Positions 30,519 to 41,929 of a stretch of 64,000 nt of DNA are shown one piece after another. The DNA is from Haberlea rhodopensis (lineage: Eukaryota; Streptophyta; Magnoliopsida; Lamiales; Gesneriaceae). The notes below the pieces were generated by a model that saw only the letters and a list, made by a program, of their open reading frames with translations, was not told where the DNA came from and made no database searches. Every line of letters starts with the position of its first letter. Position 1 is the stretch's first letter. The position numbers were made by a program, and so were the translations under genes. The stretch spans positions 186,001 to 250,000 of the forward strand of contig CAJQUN010000507.1 of NCBI GenBank assembly GCA_907163345.1, in the 5' to 3' direction.

Positions 30519-33500
30519 TTAGTGGTATCAGAGCAGTGGTTAGATGAGGGGTGAACAAGGGTAGAAGAATTGACTTAGGGAGAGGCCTAATCACTTGAAA
30601 GCATGTTAAATCCTTAACATCGTATAGAATGTTATTCTAACATGCTTTATCTGTTTCTATCTATATTGTTGTTAACCCTTTGTTTTGCAGTATGGTGGTA
30701 CGACTTGTTATGAATCCCCAAGAATGTTAGAGGGGGTGCTATAAGTGTAACTGTGGTTATAAATCCCGTTTGTGTACTATCATTCCCAATGGTCCAAGGG
30801 CCATGGGAAATAGATATGCTTCTCTGGAGACTTGCCAGTCATCCAGTTTGTGAACTATATGTGTTCTGATATGAAGGGACTGAATTTGCGGAGCAAGTTG
30901 AGGAGTGGTTGGAGCGTGGTGACTAGATCTTGGTGTCAGCCCCATGTGCAAAGACAGTGTGATTGAGACTGTGAATGGTGACTGATGGTGGAATGAGATG
31001 TCGTTAGATTGTGATTCTGAATCACTAATTGTTCTTTTGTTATTAGACAACTATACGAAGATGAGTTTTTGATTATGAAAAAGGATATGACTAGTCTGTG
31101 AGGTTGTGTTGTTTAGTTTTCGTTCTTGTTGAACTCTGTGTGTGAGGGGCTTGAGGCCTCAGTTGTATGTTAGGGTTATTGTGATTAACCCTATGTCAAT
31201 TTGTAGATGTTGTTATGAGAGCCGAACTGGTACATGTTGGAGATGATGCACACCATATGAGATTTCAGTGACGACTGACAATGGACACTTTCTGCTGCCA
31301 GTTTTGTATGCACTGATTATTGTAAGACATGCGATGGGTACTGATACCATCGTTATGATGTGTGATGAGAAAGACATATATGGATGATGTCTCCATGGTA
31401 TTCTGTGAAAGGAATGTCATGGGTTGGCATACGATTGTGTGTCCTAAATTGACACGAGAGTACTAAGTTGAGTACGATTGCTTGCAAGATGTATATTATG
31501 GCATCTGGTTTTGTGGATTGTATCGTAGGACGTGATGCATGTGTGTTGAGTACTACTTTGTATGTGCCTATGCATTGAGTTGGTTGGTATGAACTTTGCA
31601 TGCGTATAGCAATGTCGGGAAGCATATAATCTCATGTTCTACGAATGACTATGCCATTAATTTCTCATGAGTGATGATTGAGATGTAATAGTTGAGGACT
31701 TTGGCATATTTGCTTATCCGTCTCCGTAAGTGTAATTGGGAAGAGGATGATCTGATTTCTTGATGGGAGTCAGGAAAAGTCTGTGTAGTAGTAGAATGGG
31801 ACTGTGTGTGGAATGATATATTATTTTTGACTGTATCACATGTTGGTGGTGATGTTAACACCTGTATTGTCGGGTGATAGATGGTAAGAAAGTGAGCTTG
31901 TTGTAGCCATTCGATGGAATGTGGGTACGGAGTATGACGACTTGCATGATGTGACAATAAGAGCTTCTTGTACACTTGGTAAGACATGGATACTATACCA
32001 CGTTTGTACTCGAGGTGAGAGCTTTCTCAAGTAAATGTTTTTATGTATGTGTACATTGCCCCATTTGTCGTCGTAACATCAGTGTTGTTAGTACGACCAA
32101 CGTATGTTGTACTTGACGAATATCATACATTCGTGAGTCTGGTTCTGATCTCCATTGTGTTGATTGTACACTGGGGATGTACTAGTGTTAGTAATCAGAG
32201 TTGTAGACCAGAGTTGGTCTGATCACACGATACTGTTGAGTTGTGATTTAGGAATGATATATGGCGTGGAGCCAATAAATGATCGCTTTCATGTGACTAG
32301 TAAAGTAACCGCTTTGAGTGTGATTGTGGCAACTCTGGCATTTGTGTTAGTGGCATTGGGAGGATTCATTCTGAGAAGTCTGAGAAGACATCTCTAGTTT
32401 GGCGTACTAAAAGCATCGTTGGAAGTTATCTCCATTGCATAGACAGATGTGTGAATGTTTTGATAGTGATAGTGGCATGAATGCACTATCATGAGGTTGT
32501 TTTGTATATCTTGGTTTAAGGATATAGTTGGATAGGCATATATGCATGATGATGAAGCATTGAAATTCCTGTTTCGAATCGTTCGTGCAGATGTGTTGCG
32601 TTGTTGTGGTTGGTGTTGATTTGTCTTCTATGTAGAGTTACAGTCTTGTTTGAGACGTGTAAACCTTGTTGGAGATATCCAGGTTGAGTATGCTGTAGTA
32701 TTGATGTGTTGTGTTTTCAGCTGTTAAGTTGTATGTGTCAGCATGTGTATGCTGATTGATTACTGAACAGTGTGTATAGATTAATGGATTTCTTAGACGT
32801 GCTTGTAAAATCCTCGAGAATGGTAGTCTCGAGAGCAGAGTTGATACAAAGGGAGGTGATTATAGAAATTCTCGTTTGAGGAGAGAATGGCCTCTCCAGA
32901 TATATGTGATGTCTAATCATGCAAACTTTATAGATACATCAATATTATGTAAGAGTGATCATTTGGAAATTGATAGTACTATATGTGGTGAGATCAAGAC
33001 ACAGACGTCGTGGTTTGGGAGTATTTCTGTATAGACGAGATTAATGTGAGGGTGAAATCCTCGGAATTGTTGTTTTGTTTATGATGTATCTATACCGCGA
33101 TACCATGTATTGGTATATAGTGAAATGGTTTGTATGGCATATTGAGTACATATGTGCAAGATTCAAATGCGATGAATGGGTAAGTTGTGACATATCGATG
33201 GCAGTGTATGGTCAATGATGTTAGTCATTCTTGTCTTGGAATGTTGTGGATCAGTTGTGTACGTGTACACGGAGAGTGTATATAGTTACACAGTGTTGAG
33301 CCTATGCATAGTCAATGTTGTGACAGGGACAACATCTTGGACAAAGGTCTAGTCTAAATTGGTAGATTGTTCCCCTTGCGTGAAGATGCTTAGAGATGAA
33401 ATTCATATGAGAGGACAATTATCGTCCATACATATGGACTGTCTGTTGTAGTACAATGTGTGGAGACACTGACATACCATTGGATTTTGTCACTCTCAGT

Positions 33501-34711
33501 GATTGGTCTATGTACTGTATTGTGATGCCAGATTGCCAGACTAAGTACGTACAGGGAAATACAGATGTATTGTTGTGTATAACACGACCAAGTCGGATCT
33601 TGACTCTAGTTGATTGTTAGATATACCGGAACGTAAGATCTCTGCTCACGGTTCCTTGAAAGTATAAGAGTGTTGATGGAGCTGATATGTGAGACATAGT
33701 CAGCAGATGATACAGCAGTATCCAGAGTTATTGTCTGGTATGTTTACTTTACATTACTGCAATGTTGGTAAGTATATACTTTGGCTGGAATGTATGTTTC
33801 TACTTGCGATAGTAACGAGTATGTGCTTCTTATTGCATTGTTCAGTACATATATGAGTCTTGTGACACGATGTGGTTGAGTTTATGATTCAATTTCAATG
33901 ACGAAATTCAATCAGTAGGGGAGAATTGTAATGCCTCGATATGACTAATACATGTGTTATTTGGTTATTGCGATAAATACGGTATGATGTGGAGTCGGGT
34001 TCGGATTTAACCAAGTATAGATGATAAAATGAATGAAAGGACTCATGGTTCTGTTACCATGAATGTAGCATAGTTGGAAACTATGAAATCATGTTCATGT
34101 AATGAACTAAGCATGGTTGAGAAACAATCAATTCACAATCAATTGATATGATTCATTGAGAGAAAAGAAGTTGAGACCAAACATAGGAAGTTGGTGTAAC
34201 ACATGTTGAATATGCCATGAATATTGAGTTAGAAAGTGAATTCTACATAGTGTAGTAACTCTACATAGAGGGTATGTATTTGATGCATGATAAAACACAT
34301 GGAATGAATTTGGTGTGACTTAGTATGAAGTATATATAAGGGGACTCGGACTTAAAACTCATAGTACACCACCTTTCATAGATAAAAGTCCTACAAGCTT
34401 GTTGCTCTCACCCCTTCCATCTTTTGGTCAAGTTTGTCTTGGAGTTGGCTTGGAACTCAAGTAGACACTTGATTTAGTTTGAAGTTCTTGTTAACTTGGT
34501 AAGTTTTCATGCTATATGAGGTTGTATAAGAACATGTATGAGTAGACTATTTGTGTAAGGCATGTTGAAGCAAGATTGATGTAATATGAAAATGAAGTAA
34601 GGTGTGTTAGTATGACAACATGTTCATATGATGATTGAATCATGTTTCATGAAGTTTTATTATTGACTTATGAGATGTAGGTTCGTCATGTTCAGAATTT
34701 TACAAAGCATA

Positions 34712-34920
34712 GCGATCGATCGCTAGGAGTGTAGTGATCAATCGCTCGAAGCGAAAGTGGTTAGCGATCGATCCCTAATGAGTACCGATCGAACGCTAGA
34801 AGACCGAAACATTTTGTGAAAATTGGACTTCAAAAGCGATCGATCGCTAGCAATGACCGATCGATCACTAGGGTTATAAAAATTGAAGCGATCGATCGCT
34901 AGAAACGACAAATCTATCAC
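34712..34920. repeat. Cluster E: eight phased sites, some decayed
   Basis: Sites at 34712, 34734, 34764, 34785, 34836, 34857, 34888 and about 34909. Spacings 22, 30, 21, 51, 21, 31, 21 stay close to whole helical turns although half of the sites have lost one to three bases of GCGATCGATCGC. Good and poor sites largely alternate. Confidence 0.8.
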
Positions 34921-35250
34921 TAGGATGCATTTGTTGAAAATGTTATATTTTGTGGAAATTTTGATGGTGAAGCCTATTTTTACAATGGTATCTTGTTGGT
35001 ATTCATGTAGCACCATCACAGGAGACAGGACAGAGAGGCGGTTAATCCTTGATGCCTACACTTATATATGTTGTACAGCACAACAGGTACGTGTTGACGT
35101 ACGAGTATTGGTATTTCATTTATGGTTATTCTATATGATGATGATATCTTGTTTATTGATATATGAGATTATTGTGAATATCAGATGTGATTGGTACTGT
35201 AAGCACGATGCTATTGAGGCATCTGATTGGTTTTATGATTATTCTATATG

Positions 35251-35690
35251 ATGAGGATATCGTTGATGCCATGTGAGAGGTATGTCATTGTTGGGCATAT
35301 GCTTTGGCCGTTATATTGATATTGTATGATGAGGATATCGTTGTTGCCATGTGAGAGGTATGCTATTGTTGGGCATATGCTTTGGCTGTTATATTGATAT
35401 TGTATGATGAGGATATCGTTGATGCCATGTGAGAGGTATGCCATTGTTGGGGATATGCTTTGTTGTTATATTGATATTGTATGATGAGGATATTGTTGAT
35501 GCCATGTGAGAGGTATGCCATTGTTGGGCATATGCTTTGGCTGTTATATTGATATTGTATGATGATGATATCGTTGATGCCATGTGAGAGGTATGCCATT
35601 GTTGGGCATATGCTTTGGCTGTTATATTGATATTGTATGATGATGATATCGTTGATGCCATGAGAGATATGCTCTTGTTGGACATATGCT
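35251..35690 (+). repeat. Tandem repeat of about 81 bp, each with a hairpin
   Basis: About six units containing GATATCGTTGATGCCATG, GAGAGGTATGCCATTGTTGG, GCATATGCTTTGGCTGTTAT and ATTGATATTGTATGATGA. TATGCC and GGCATA pair around a seven-base loop in each unit. The related 5' LTR (29810-29960) has only two units. Confidence 0.85.
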
Positions 35691-36649
35691 TTTGTTGTTA
35701 TAACGTGTGAGGACAAACATATGATATGTGCTGCTAATATGGGACGTGAAGGCTAAGCCACTGACATATTAAGCTGAGAGGCATATCATATCGGTACCGT
35801 TATAACATGATATTGACTTAAATATGTGATGGCATATTGAGCGTGTATATTTTGTTTTGAGGTATTTACATGGGGTATGTACAGGAACAACCACGAATGA
35901 GTATTACAAATGCATGAAATTATAGGAAGTTGTTTATCCAGTTTTTATGCATTATATTGATGTTGAATTGTGAACATCATTTCGATATACTCATGTGTTG
36001 TGTGGTTGTTCTGTAGGGACTCATGGCTGGGGAAAGCCGGGATGGTGAGTCTCCCTTCTGCTGCTAGGAGTTAAACTGATCGAGATTGGATAATTTGTGC
36101 TATGTAAATGATATACAAGATGTGATGTTTATGAATAATGTAAGCGCAAAAGATAGTGAAAAATCTTGATCAGTGGTGATAGGATCTTAATCCTGACAAA
36201 TAAAGAATGTGAATGACTGAATTGAACCTAAAATTGAGGATTAAGGTAACGAAGCCCCACAACTATTGTGCTGAAATTATGGCATCACTAGTTATATGAA
36301 AAATAGTTTATTATTCACCATGACTACAAGAGGTTGGTTTATAAATATATACACCCAGTCAGAATTGAATACGAATCAGAAGCGATGATTAAAACTACTG
36401 AACGACTTTTACTGTGACTTACAGTAGCATCCAGGAAAGACGGATCAAGAAATGAATTCTTTGAGCTCTAAAACTCTAGATGCCAAGGTAGCATCCATGC
36501 ATGTATGACTGAATTACGACAACTTAAACGCATCTTTAAGGGAATTTTAGCCACGAAGAGGGCATTTTGTTGTACCGATTGTTGTATTTTTTGAGATATA
36601 GTTAATCACAACGATTTGAAAGCTCAAGAATTAGACTCCAACATCCATT

Positions 36650-37110
36650 GTTGAGAAAACAACACGATTGAAAATGTGATCGTGTATACGGAGTACAAGT
36701 TTCCATTATTGCAGACAGAGATCCGAAATTTGTATCGAGATTTGGAGTTTCCAAGCAACCTGTGGATACAAAAAATTGATGATGAGTACTATCTACCATA
36801 TTCAGACGATCTGAATTAATAGATGAAGCTTTGAATAGAGCACTTGAAAGTAGAGGTTAAGAGTGACTCTTCTGAAGATGAAGAAATACTCTCAAATTAT
36901 CATATTGAAATGCAGGCACACCTGTAAGATTTAGAAAATATATGTAGGCAGGCCAGCGTTGCCAACAAGAGAAAAAGATCACTAGAATTGGAGAACAGCG
37001 ATGGAGTATTCTCCAGAATCTCTTTATGGGACGAATCGGTTTGGACGTCGAGGTAGACTGTCACCTCATAATTTGGTCCTTACGAGATCGTAGAAGATTC
37101 CCCCCACCCC
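36650..37110 (+). pseudogene. Decayed gypsy integrase relic
   Basis: Diverged pieces of the integrase and GPY region in the order seen in the complete elements: an IVSDRDPRF-like stretch at about 36700-36750 (readable as DRDPKFVSRF after frame changes), an ANKRKRSLELE-like stretch near 36960-37000, and a FGPYEIVE ending near 37075-37100. Several stops and frameshifts interrupt it. The surrounding 36262-37240 is otherwise featureless and probably belongs to the same dead element. Confidence 0.6.
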
Positions 37111-37244
37111 CCATAAATTGCTTCGTGGGTGGCACTTTGTCCACGAGCGCATAGATGACATGTTGTACTCGTTACCAAAGCCCCATCATTCCCTCTCCCA
37201 GAATAACCCTCATAAATTGTTTCTGGATACACTCAAACTCATGA

Positions 37245-37680
37245 CCTCGCTCTGATACCACTTTTTATGATCAAACATTTACTACTTTTCTAAAAGCTAT
37301 ATTTGATAGTAGCATGGGCGACTCAAATTTTTTGGAAGTCTTAGACAAGTTAAAAATATGTATTTAATGAAAAAATAAAAAAAATAAAGTGGATATTAAA
37401 CTAAAAACTCACTTCTTACCTTTGTATGTGTTGGTATGTGTAGAATAGACACATATTCATGTATAAATGTACTCCACTTTGTATTGATATGTTTAGAAGA
37501 TGATTATGCATATTGAGTATACATTGATGTGTGAAGGTGCTAACTTGAAGTGTCTAGTTAGTAGGAAGACTAACTTGATGAAATAAGTGTTGGGATGATT
37601 TATGTGTTGTGTAGCATCTTGTTGAGCTATTGATTCTCATTTTGAGTTGTTGGTTTCTTTCAGAGCCTTCTAGGGCATTT
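37245..37680 (-). mobile_element. PBS-like site and LTR-like flank, minus orientation
   Basis: On the - strand TGGTATCAGAGCGAGG (about 37244-37260) matches the Met-tRNA primer site. The adjoining 37261-37340 (ATGATCAAACATTTACTAC) would be the end of its LTR, but I find no partner LTR. A loosely similar word (TATCAAACATTTAAAAAC) is at 4160. From 37340 to 37680 I see no further feature. Confidence 0.35.
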
Positions 37681-38817
37681 GGGCAGCGTTGATGATAGCT
37701 TGACCTTCATCATTGACGCTAAGGTACGTAGTGACGTACAAGCATTGGCGAATATATTTTCCACCGTTTTATTGAAAAAGCGAAGTGTCGCTTAGGTAGA
37801 GGGCGCTTTTATGATTGAGTGATGTGTTATGATTATGTTTGGGGTCGCCTTTATTGAGCGACATGTTATTATTAAGTTTGGGCGCCTTTGTTGAGCGACA
37901 TGTTATTATCATGTGTGGGTCGCCTTTGAGTTGAGCGACGAGTTTTAATTATTTCTAGGGTCACAAGTGGGCATTTGCAACATGAGAATATGTTAATGAG
38001 GTCGCCTCTTAAATGAGCGATGGGGTCGCCGTTGGTACGAGCGATGTGTGAATCAAGTGTTGGGATCGCCGTGTTAGCGAGAGATGAAATGTGAATGTTC
38101 AGAGGGGTCACCGTTTTGGCTAGTGATGTGTTCATTTAAATTATGGTCGCTACTAGAATGTGCGATGTGATTGTGATGTGTATATCGGGTTTAGAATATA
38201 ATGCTATGTATAATGAGTTTGTAAAATGTTGAATTGTGAGAGCAGGGACAATGTGAGAGACTCCACCATGTTCTAATAGACCCAGGAAGCATCATGTTAT
38301 CTCATAGCATTACATCATGTATATCATATGTTGTACATTCATGTTTTTTGTTATTGTGGTATGCTTACCCCGGTGGGGGCTGTTTCCGTGGAAAACAGGT
38401 GACATGGCTAACTTTTGGAGTACTTGGGAGATAGTGTTGGCACGCCTAGAAAGATATCAAGATGGAGTTGGACTAGGAGTCGTAGCTGTATAGATATATG
38501 AATCTTTTGATGTCCTTATTTTGATATGTATTAATTTGTCAACAACTGTTTATTATCTCCCCTTTTTAGATCATTTCCCTGGCTGGGAACTTATACCTTG
38601 TTTTAATTTTGAAAGTATTGTGATTTCCCTGGCTGGAAACTTTTATCTTTGGATTATGATGTATATAGATTGAGAACGTGTATGGTGATGTCTTTTTTTC
38701 TCGGATAGTCCAATTTATGGGGAGACTCTGCCAAATTTTTTGTAAAATCTCACAATCTAATTGTGGATTAGGTGCATATTTAAATGCTAATGCTTGATTT
38801 GCAAGAGGGGTCCTACA
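37680..38817 (+). repeat. LTR fragment with GTCGC/GCGAC hairpin array
   Basis: Has GGTACGT at 37723-37729 followed by GACGTACAAGCATTGG (37733), then about ten hairpin units (37780-38165), a block TACCCCGGTGGGGGCTGTTT near 38365 matching the chimeric LTR near 29472, and ends GAGGGGTCCTACA at 38817. No palindrome cluster precedes the motif here. It is probably the 3' part of a gypsy LTR whose 5' part is lost. Confidence 0.6.
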
Positions 38818-39982
38818 GGAAGAGAAGAGGGAGTAGGCGGTGAAGAGGACAGAGAGAGAGAAGTCAGTGCAAAATGCTTGAACACCAAGGCTACTTGATA
38901 TTTATAGTATCAAGGCTCCAAAATCCAGAGTCTTAAATATTCATACCAAAATTCTATAAAAACAAAATGTGTTCAATGAATCAACTCATACTCGCTCAAA
39001 ACATCTCAAACCTCAATCAAAAACTCCCAACTCAAAATCCCACTACCAACACAATTCAAAGGTTCAACCTGTCAACGATCATAAAATTCTTGAACCGTGA
39101 ATCCAACAAATCCAACACCGGATAATAATCCCCTAAAATCTCAATTCGATAATTATTTCACAATTACCACAATTAAAATCAACTAATGACATAGTCATGA
39201 GAATAGATACATATCGAGAGAGTCAAACATGCTCTATTACAATATGAGGGATCAGAGATGCTTGGTCTGATGCGACCACACTTGTTTGGGGTGTATGCGA
39301 GTTTCTGAGTTGAAGAATCATGTTAGTTTGGTGATGACTTAATATAATTCTCCTCACTATTACTTCTCGCACGGTCGCAAGCTTCCTATATGAGATAGGG
39401 CGACGTGAAATGAGAAACGATGGAGAAATGATTTGGATATTGTTTCAAATATGCATGAGTGGAAGATGTAGATGTATATGGGTTGAGTTTGTGGTTCAAT
39501 GCCCATGATGCATCCATATTTGACTCAGAGTCAAAACCCTAAGTCCATATGCGCATCTAGGGTTGAGCTTGTGGCCCAAGACCCATGACGCACCTAGGGT
39601 TAAGGTTTGTCACTATATATAGGGTCTCTCCCTCCTATGCAAGAAACACTGATATAGACAATACATTCTCGTTCTCAATATCATAAGGAGTCCCTTTTGG
39701 ATTATCACTAGAGAATCCAATGGTTTAAAGTGTGTAATCAGGATAAATTATTCTAGTAGTAATATACCGAATACCAATGAGATTTCAAGATCTAGGAAGC
39801 TTGTAGATGGCTCAACGATCCGGGAAAATCAATCTTCCGCTGCAAATAGGTATATCAAAAACCCCGTTTCGGTATCTTATTTTATGTGAGATTTTCCAAC
39901 GTAAACAAATTAAATAGGCTTAAAGCATAACAGGTACTAAATAGGAAAAAAGAAAACCCTGAATCACAGTGTGTTGCTGCTT
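38818..39982. other. Non-coding, possible old LTR or promoter
   Basis: No coding frame is supported. CACTATATATAGGGTCTC at about 39612-39629 looks like a TATA box with a start region. Downstream, ATCTTCCGCTGCAAATAGG (about 39831) resembles the end part of copia-type LTRs. I could not define ends or a TSD. Confidence 0.3.
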
Positions 39983-40612
39983 TCACTGGCAGAAAGAGTA
40001 GTGCCTTTCAGATTTCACAAGATTGGAGCCTCTGCTACCGATATCGAGACCCTGGAAATGGCCTAAAGGATCCTGGTGCAACCTGTCGGAGAAACCGAGT
40101 ACATGCGCGCAGCAGATGTCATCGGATACTGATGACTCAACATGGCGGCATGAATGGGATGAAAAACGTTGGGAGTTGTACGTTTTTCGAGTTGTTTTGG
40201 GAAAAAGAAGGTGGGAGAGTTGTACGGGACATGCTTCATTTCTATGTTGAAAATTGAATCTGAAGGGACTGAGGATATTTCTCCAGTGGCGTCTTTGAGT
40301 CTTTCCACTTCTTGCTTCAGTGCTCTGCAAAACACTGATCTATTATGTGGGAGACCTACCAAATTTATTCTCCATTTCATAATTTCTTACAGAATCGACT
40401 TGGATAGTAACATTTTCTTGTAGATATGAAAGAACTAACAGAGAATTTATTCTCCATTTGTAACTTGTCAAATTGATTTATCAAATTGGAAGTACTCAAC
40501 CATACATGAATGCATGCTGCAGATTATCATCACGTAACCGAGCTTGCTGTTCCATTTGTTGTACCTGATGTTTGAGTTCAATGTCTTCGTTACTCAGCCC
40601 TGTTGTGTCTCT
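39983..40612 (-). pseudogene. 5'-truncated bZIP factor gene, RF2/VIP1-like
   Basis: Remnant of a plant bZIP transcription factor of the RF2/VIP1/bZIP18 kind. One exon-like block (40612-40528) follows an intact TTCTTGCAG acceptor and encodes leucine-zipper sequence (RDTTGLSNEDIELKHQVQQM, EQQARLRD). A second (about 40322-39983) follows TTTTGCAG and encodes ALKQEVERLKDATGEI, a variable middle part, then HQDPLGHFQGLDIGSRGSN near the C-terminus, ending at TGA 39983-39985. Three defects are visible: the donor after the first block is AT instead of GT (40527-40526); a frameshift lies between SVSPTG and HQDPLG; and the basic DNA-binding region and upstream exons are absent. A retained intron shows it came from genomic DNA, not from an mRNA copy. 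It may be a transposon-captured fragment. The family is recognised from the zipper and C-terminal motif. Confidence 0.75.
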
Positions 40613-41170
40613 CTGCAAGAACAAACACCTTGAAGCCATCCAATAATTTCCAAAGGAAAATGCACGGTATCAACGAGTAGCAGCCCGCATTTGGGAAGAT
40701 ATCAAGTTTACATTATACAGAGAAGTTAACACTAAAGCTTTCAGTACAAAGAACATCTCTGCGAGGGAATATTCGTGGACATTTCAAAGGATAAAATTGA
40801 TATGATATTGGTAATTGTACCGAAAACAATTTTTACACTTGATATCCTATATAAATCCCAAGATTACTGATCTTGAGAAGCTAAAAATGGAAATATTCCA
40901 TCCAATGAATCAGATTACTAAATGAAGTAAGTAAGAAATCAAGTTGGTCATTAGACGTTACCAAGAATGAAGAAAAGGAAAGTCAAAAAAGACATAGGAG
41001 TCGAAACAACTAGAGCGACTAGAAAACTAATCCTAGGAACATGTAGAAAGAGCATAGCACCAGATCATATATTTCAGCTATTTGCAACAAAATTTCACGC
41101 CATACAGACATTTCACTCATTCCTTAAGTACAAAATTTTCCTATTAGACCCATATATTTCAATCTATTGA
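40613..41170. other. No feature seen
   Basis: I looked here for the missing basic region and earlier exons of the bZIP gene and found none. The one short + strand frame (40967-41170) has no recognisable feature. Confidence 0.4.
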
Positions 41171-41890
41171 GATGACGACTTTCATATATATATTTGTTAT
41201 ATGAAAGTTGTCATCTGAGATGGCGACTTCCATATACATATATTTTTTATATGGAAATTGTCATATGAGACGACGACTTCCATTTACGGCAAACAAAATT
41301 TAATATCAAGCTACATAATAGATTTAACATATTATGATGTATAATATTGCAATTAAATGGAAAAAAGAATTAAAAAAATAAGAAATATACAATACATCAT
41401 ATAGTTAATACTATATTTTACTAGAGAACTTCTTGTATAAAACATCTTTTATTAATGTGTTCATATTTTTAGTTTATTTAAGATATTTGTGTAAATTTTG
41501 TTACTTTTGAGTAGAATTATTTTTTTAACTTTTCGTAGATCATGTGGATTTGTGATTTAATAGAGAGATATTAGTTAAATTATTTTTAAAAGAACTAGTT
41601 GATAATTATGTTATCCTTAGTTGTATCAAATTTATGCCAAATGTATATAATTACCACATTAATTATGAAGGCTATATAAAATCTAAAAAATATTCAATAC
41701 TCCACAAATTAATTTATTTATATCATATTATATAAGCATACACATATAGTGGAAATAGATTTTTATATAGCATTCCATAATTGGCCGCCATATATAGAAG
41801 TCGTCACTCAGATGACAACTTTCATATAAAAAATATTTATATATGATGGCGACTTCCTTATAAAATATAATTATATTGAAATCGCCATCA
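41171..41890. mobile_element. Foldback-type element with hairpin ends
   Basis: The left end is a run of hairpins: 41171-41215 pairs over 18 bp with one mismatch (GATGACGACTTTCATATA with its partner), then a second unit from 41219 (GATGGCGACTTCCATATA) and a partial third (GACGACGACTTCC). The right end (about 41790-41890) carries the same words in both orientations (GAAGTCGTC, GATGACAACTTTCATAT, GATGGCGACTTCC, GAAATCGCCATC). Between them lies about 500 bases of A/T-rich non-coding DNA. I could not find a convincing TSD. The arrangement is that of foldback/MITE-like elements. Confidence 0.6.
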
Positions 41891-41929
41891 GTTACTTTAA
41901 TAAAAAAAAATTAGGTTATTTTAATAAAT

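Larger units (their letters stand above)
29736..36261 (+). mobile_element. Non-autonomous gypsy-derived element, truncated 5' LTR
   Basis: Partial 5' LTR 29736-30518, PBS TGGTATCAGAGC at 30523-30534, internal region 30519-33926 (3.4 kb), purine tract CAGTAGGGGAG near 33915, full 3' LTR 33927-36261. The internal region has no long frame but keeps diverged traces of the chromovirus order: Gag-like wording at 30890-30960 (GAGGAGTGGTTGGAGCG, then GCCCCATGTGCAAAGACAG) and polyprotein-end-like wording at 33710-33745 (CAGCAGTATCCAGAGTTATT). Compared with about 4.8 kb in the complete elements, the interior is shortened and scrambled by deletions. Confidence 0.65.
33927..36261 (+). repeat. 3' LTR of the non-autonomous element
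   Basis: 2335 bp, TGTAATGCCTCG...GAAGCCCCACA. TATATATAAG at 34331-34340; palindrome cluster E at 34712-34920; GGTACGT ... GACGTACGAG at 35086-35106; a tandem repeat at 35251-35690. Its last part matches 29736-30518. Confidence 0.75.

Noticed and set aside
35244..35716. Minus-strand frames with repeated 'CPTMAYLSHGIND' words
   Set aside because: Translations of the 81-bp tandem repeat in the LTR; the unit length keeps frames open by chance.
36602..36799. 65-codon minus-strand frame
   Set aside because: It lies antisense to a decayed integrase relic and has no family features.
39600..39900. Host promoter driving a gene to the right
   Set aside because: A TATA-like box is present at about 39614 but no + strand coding region follows; it more likely belongs to an old LTR.
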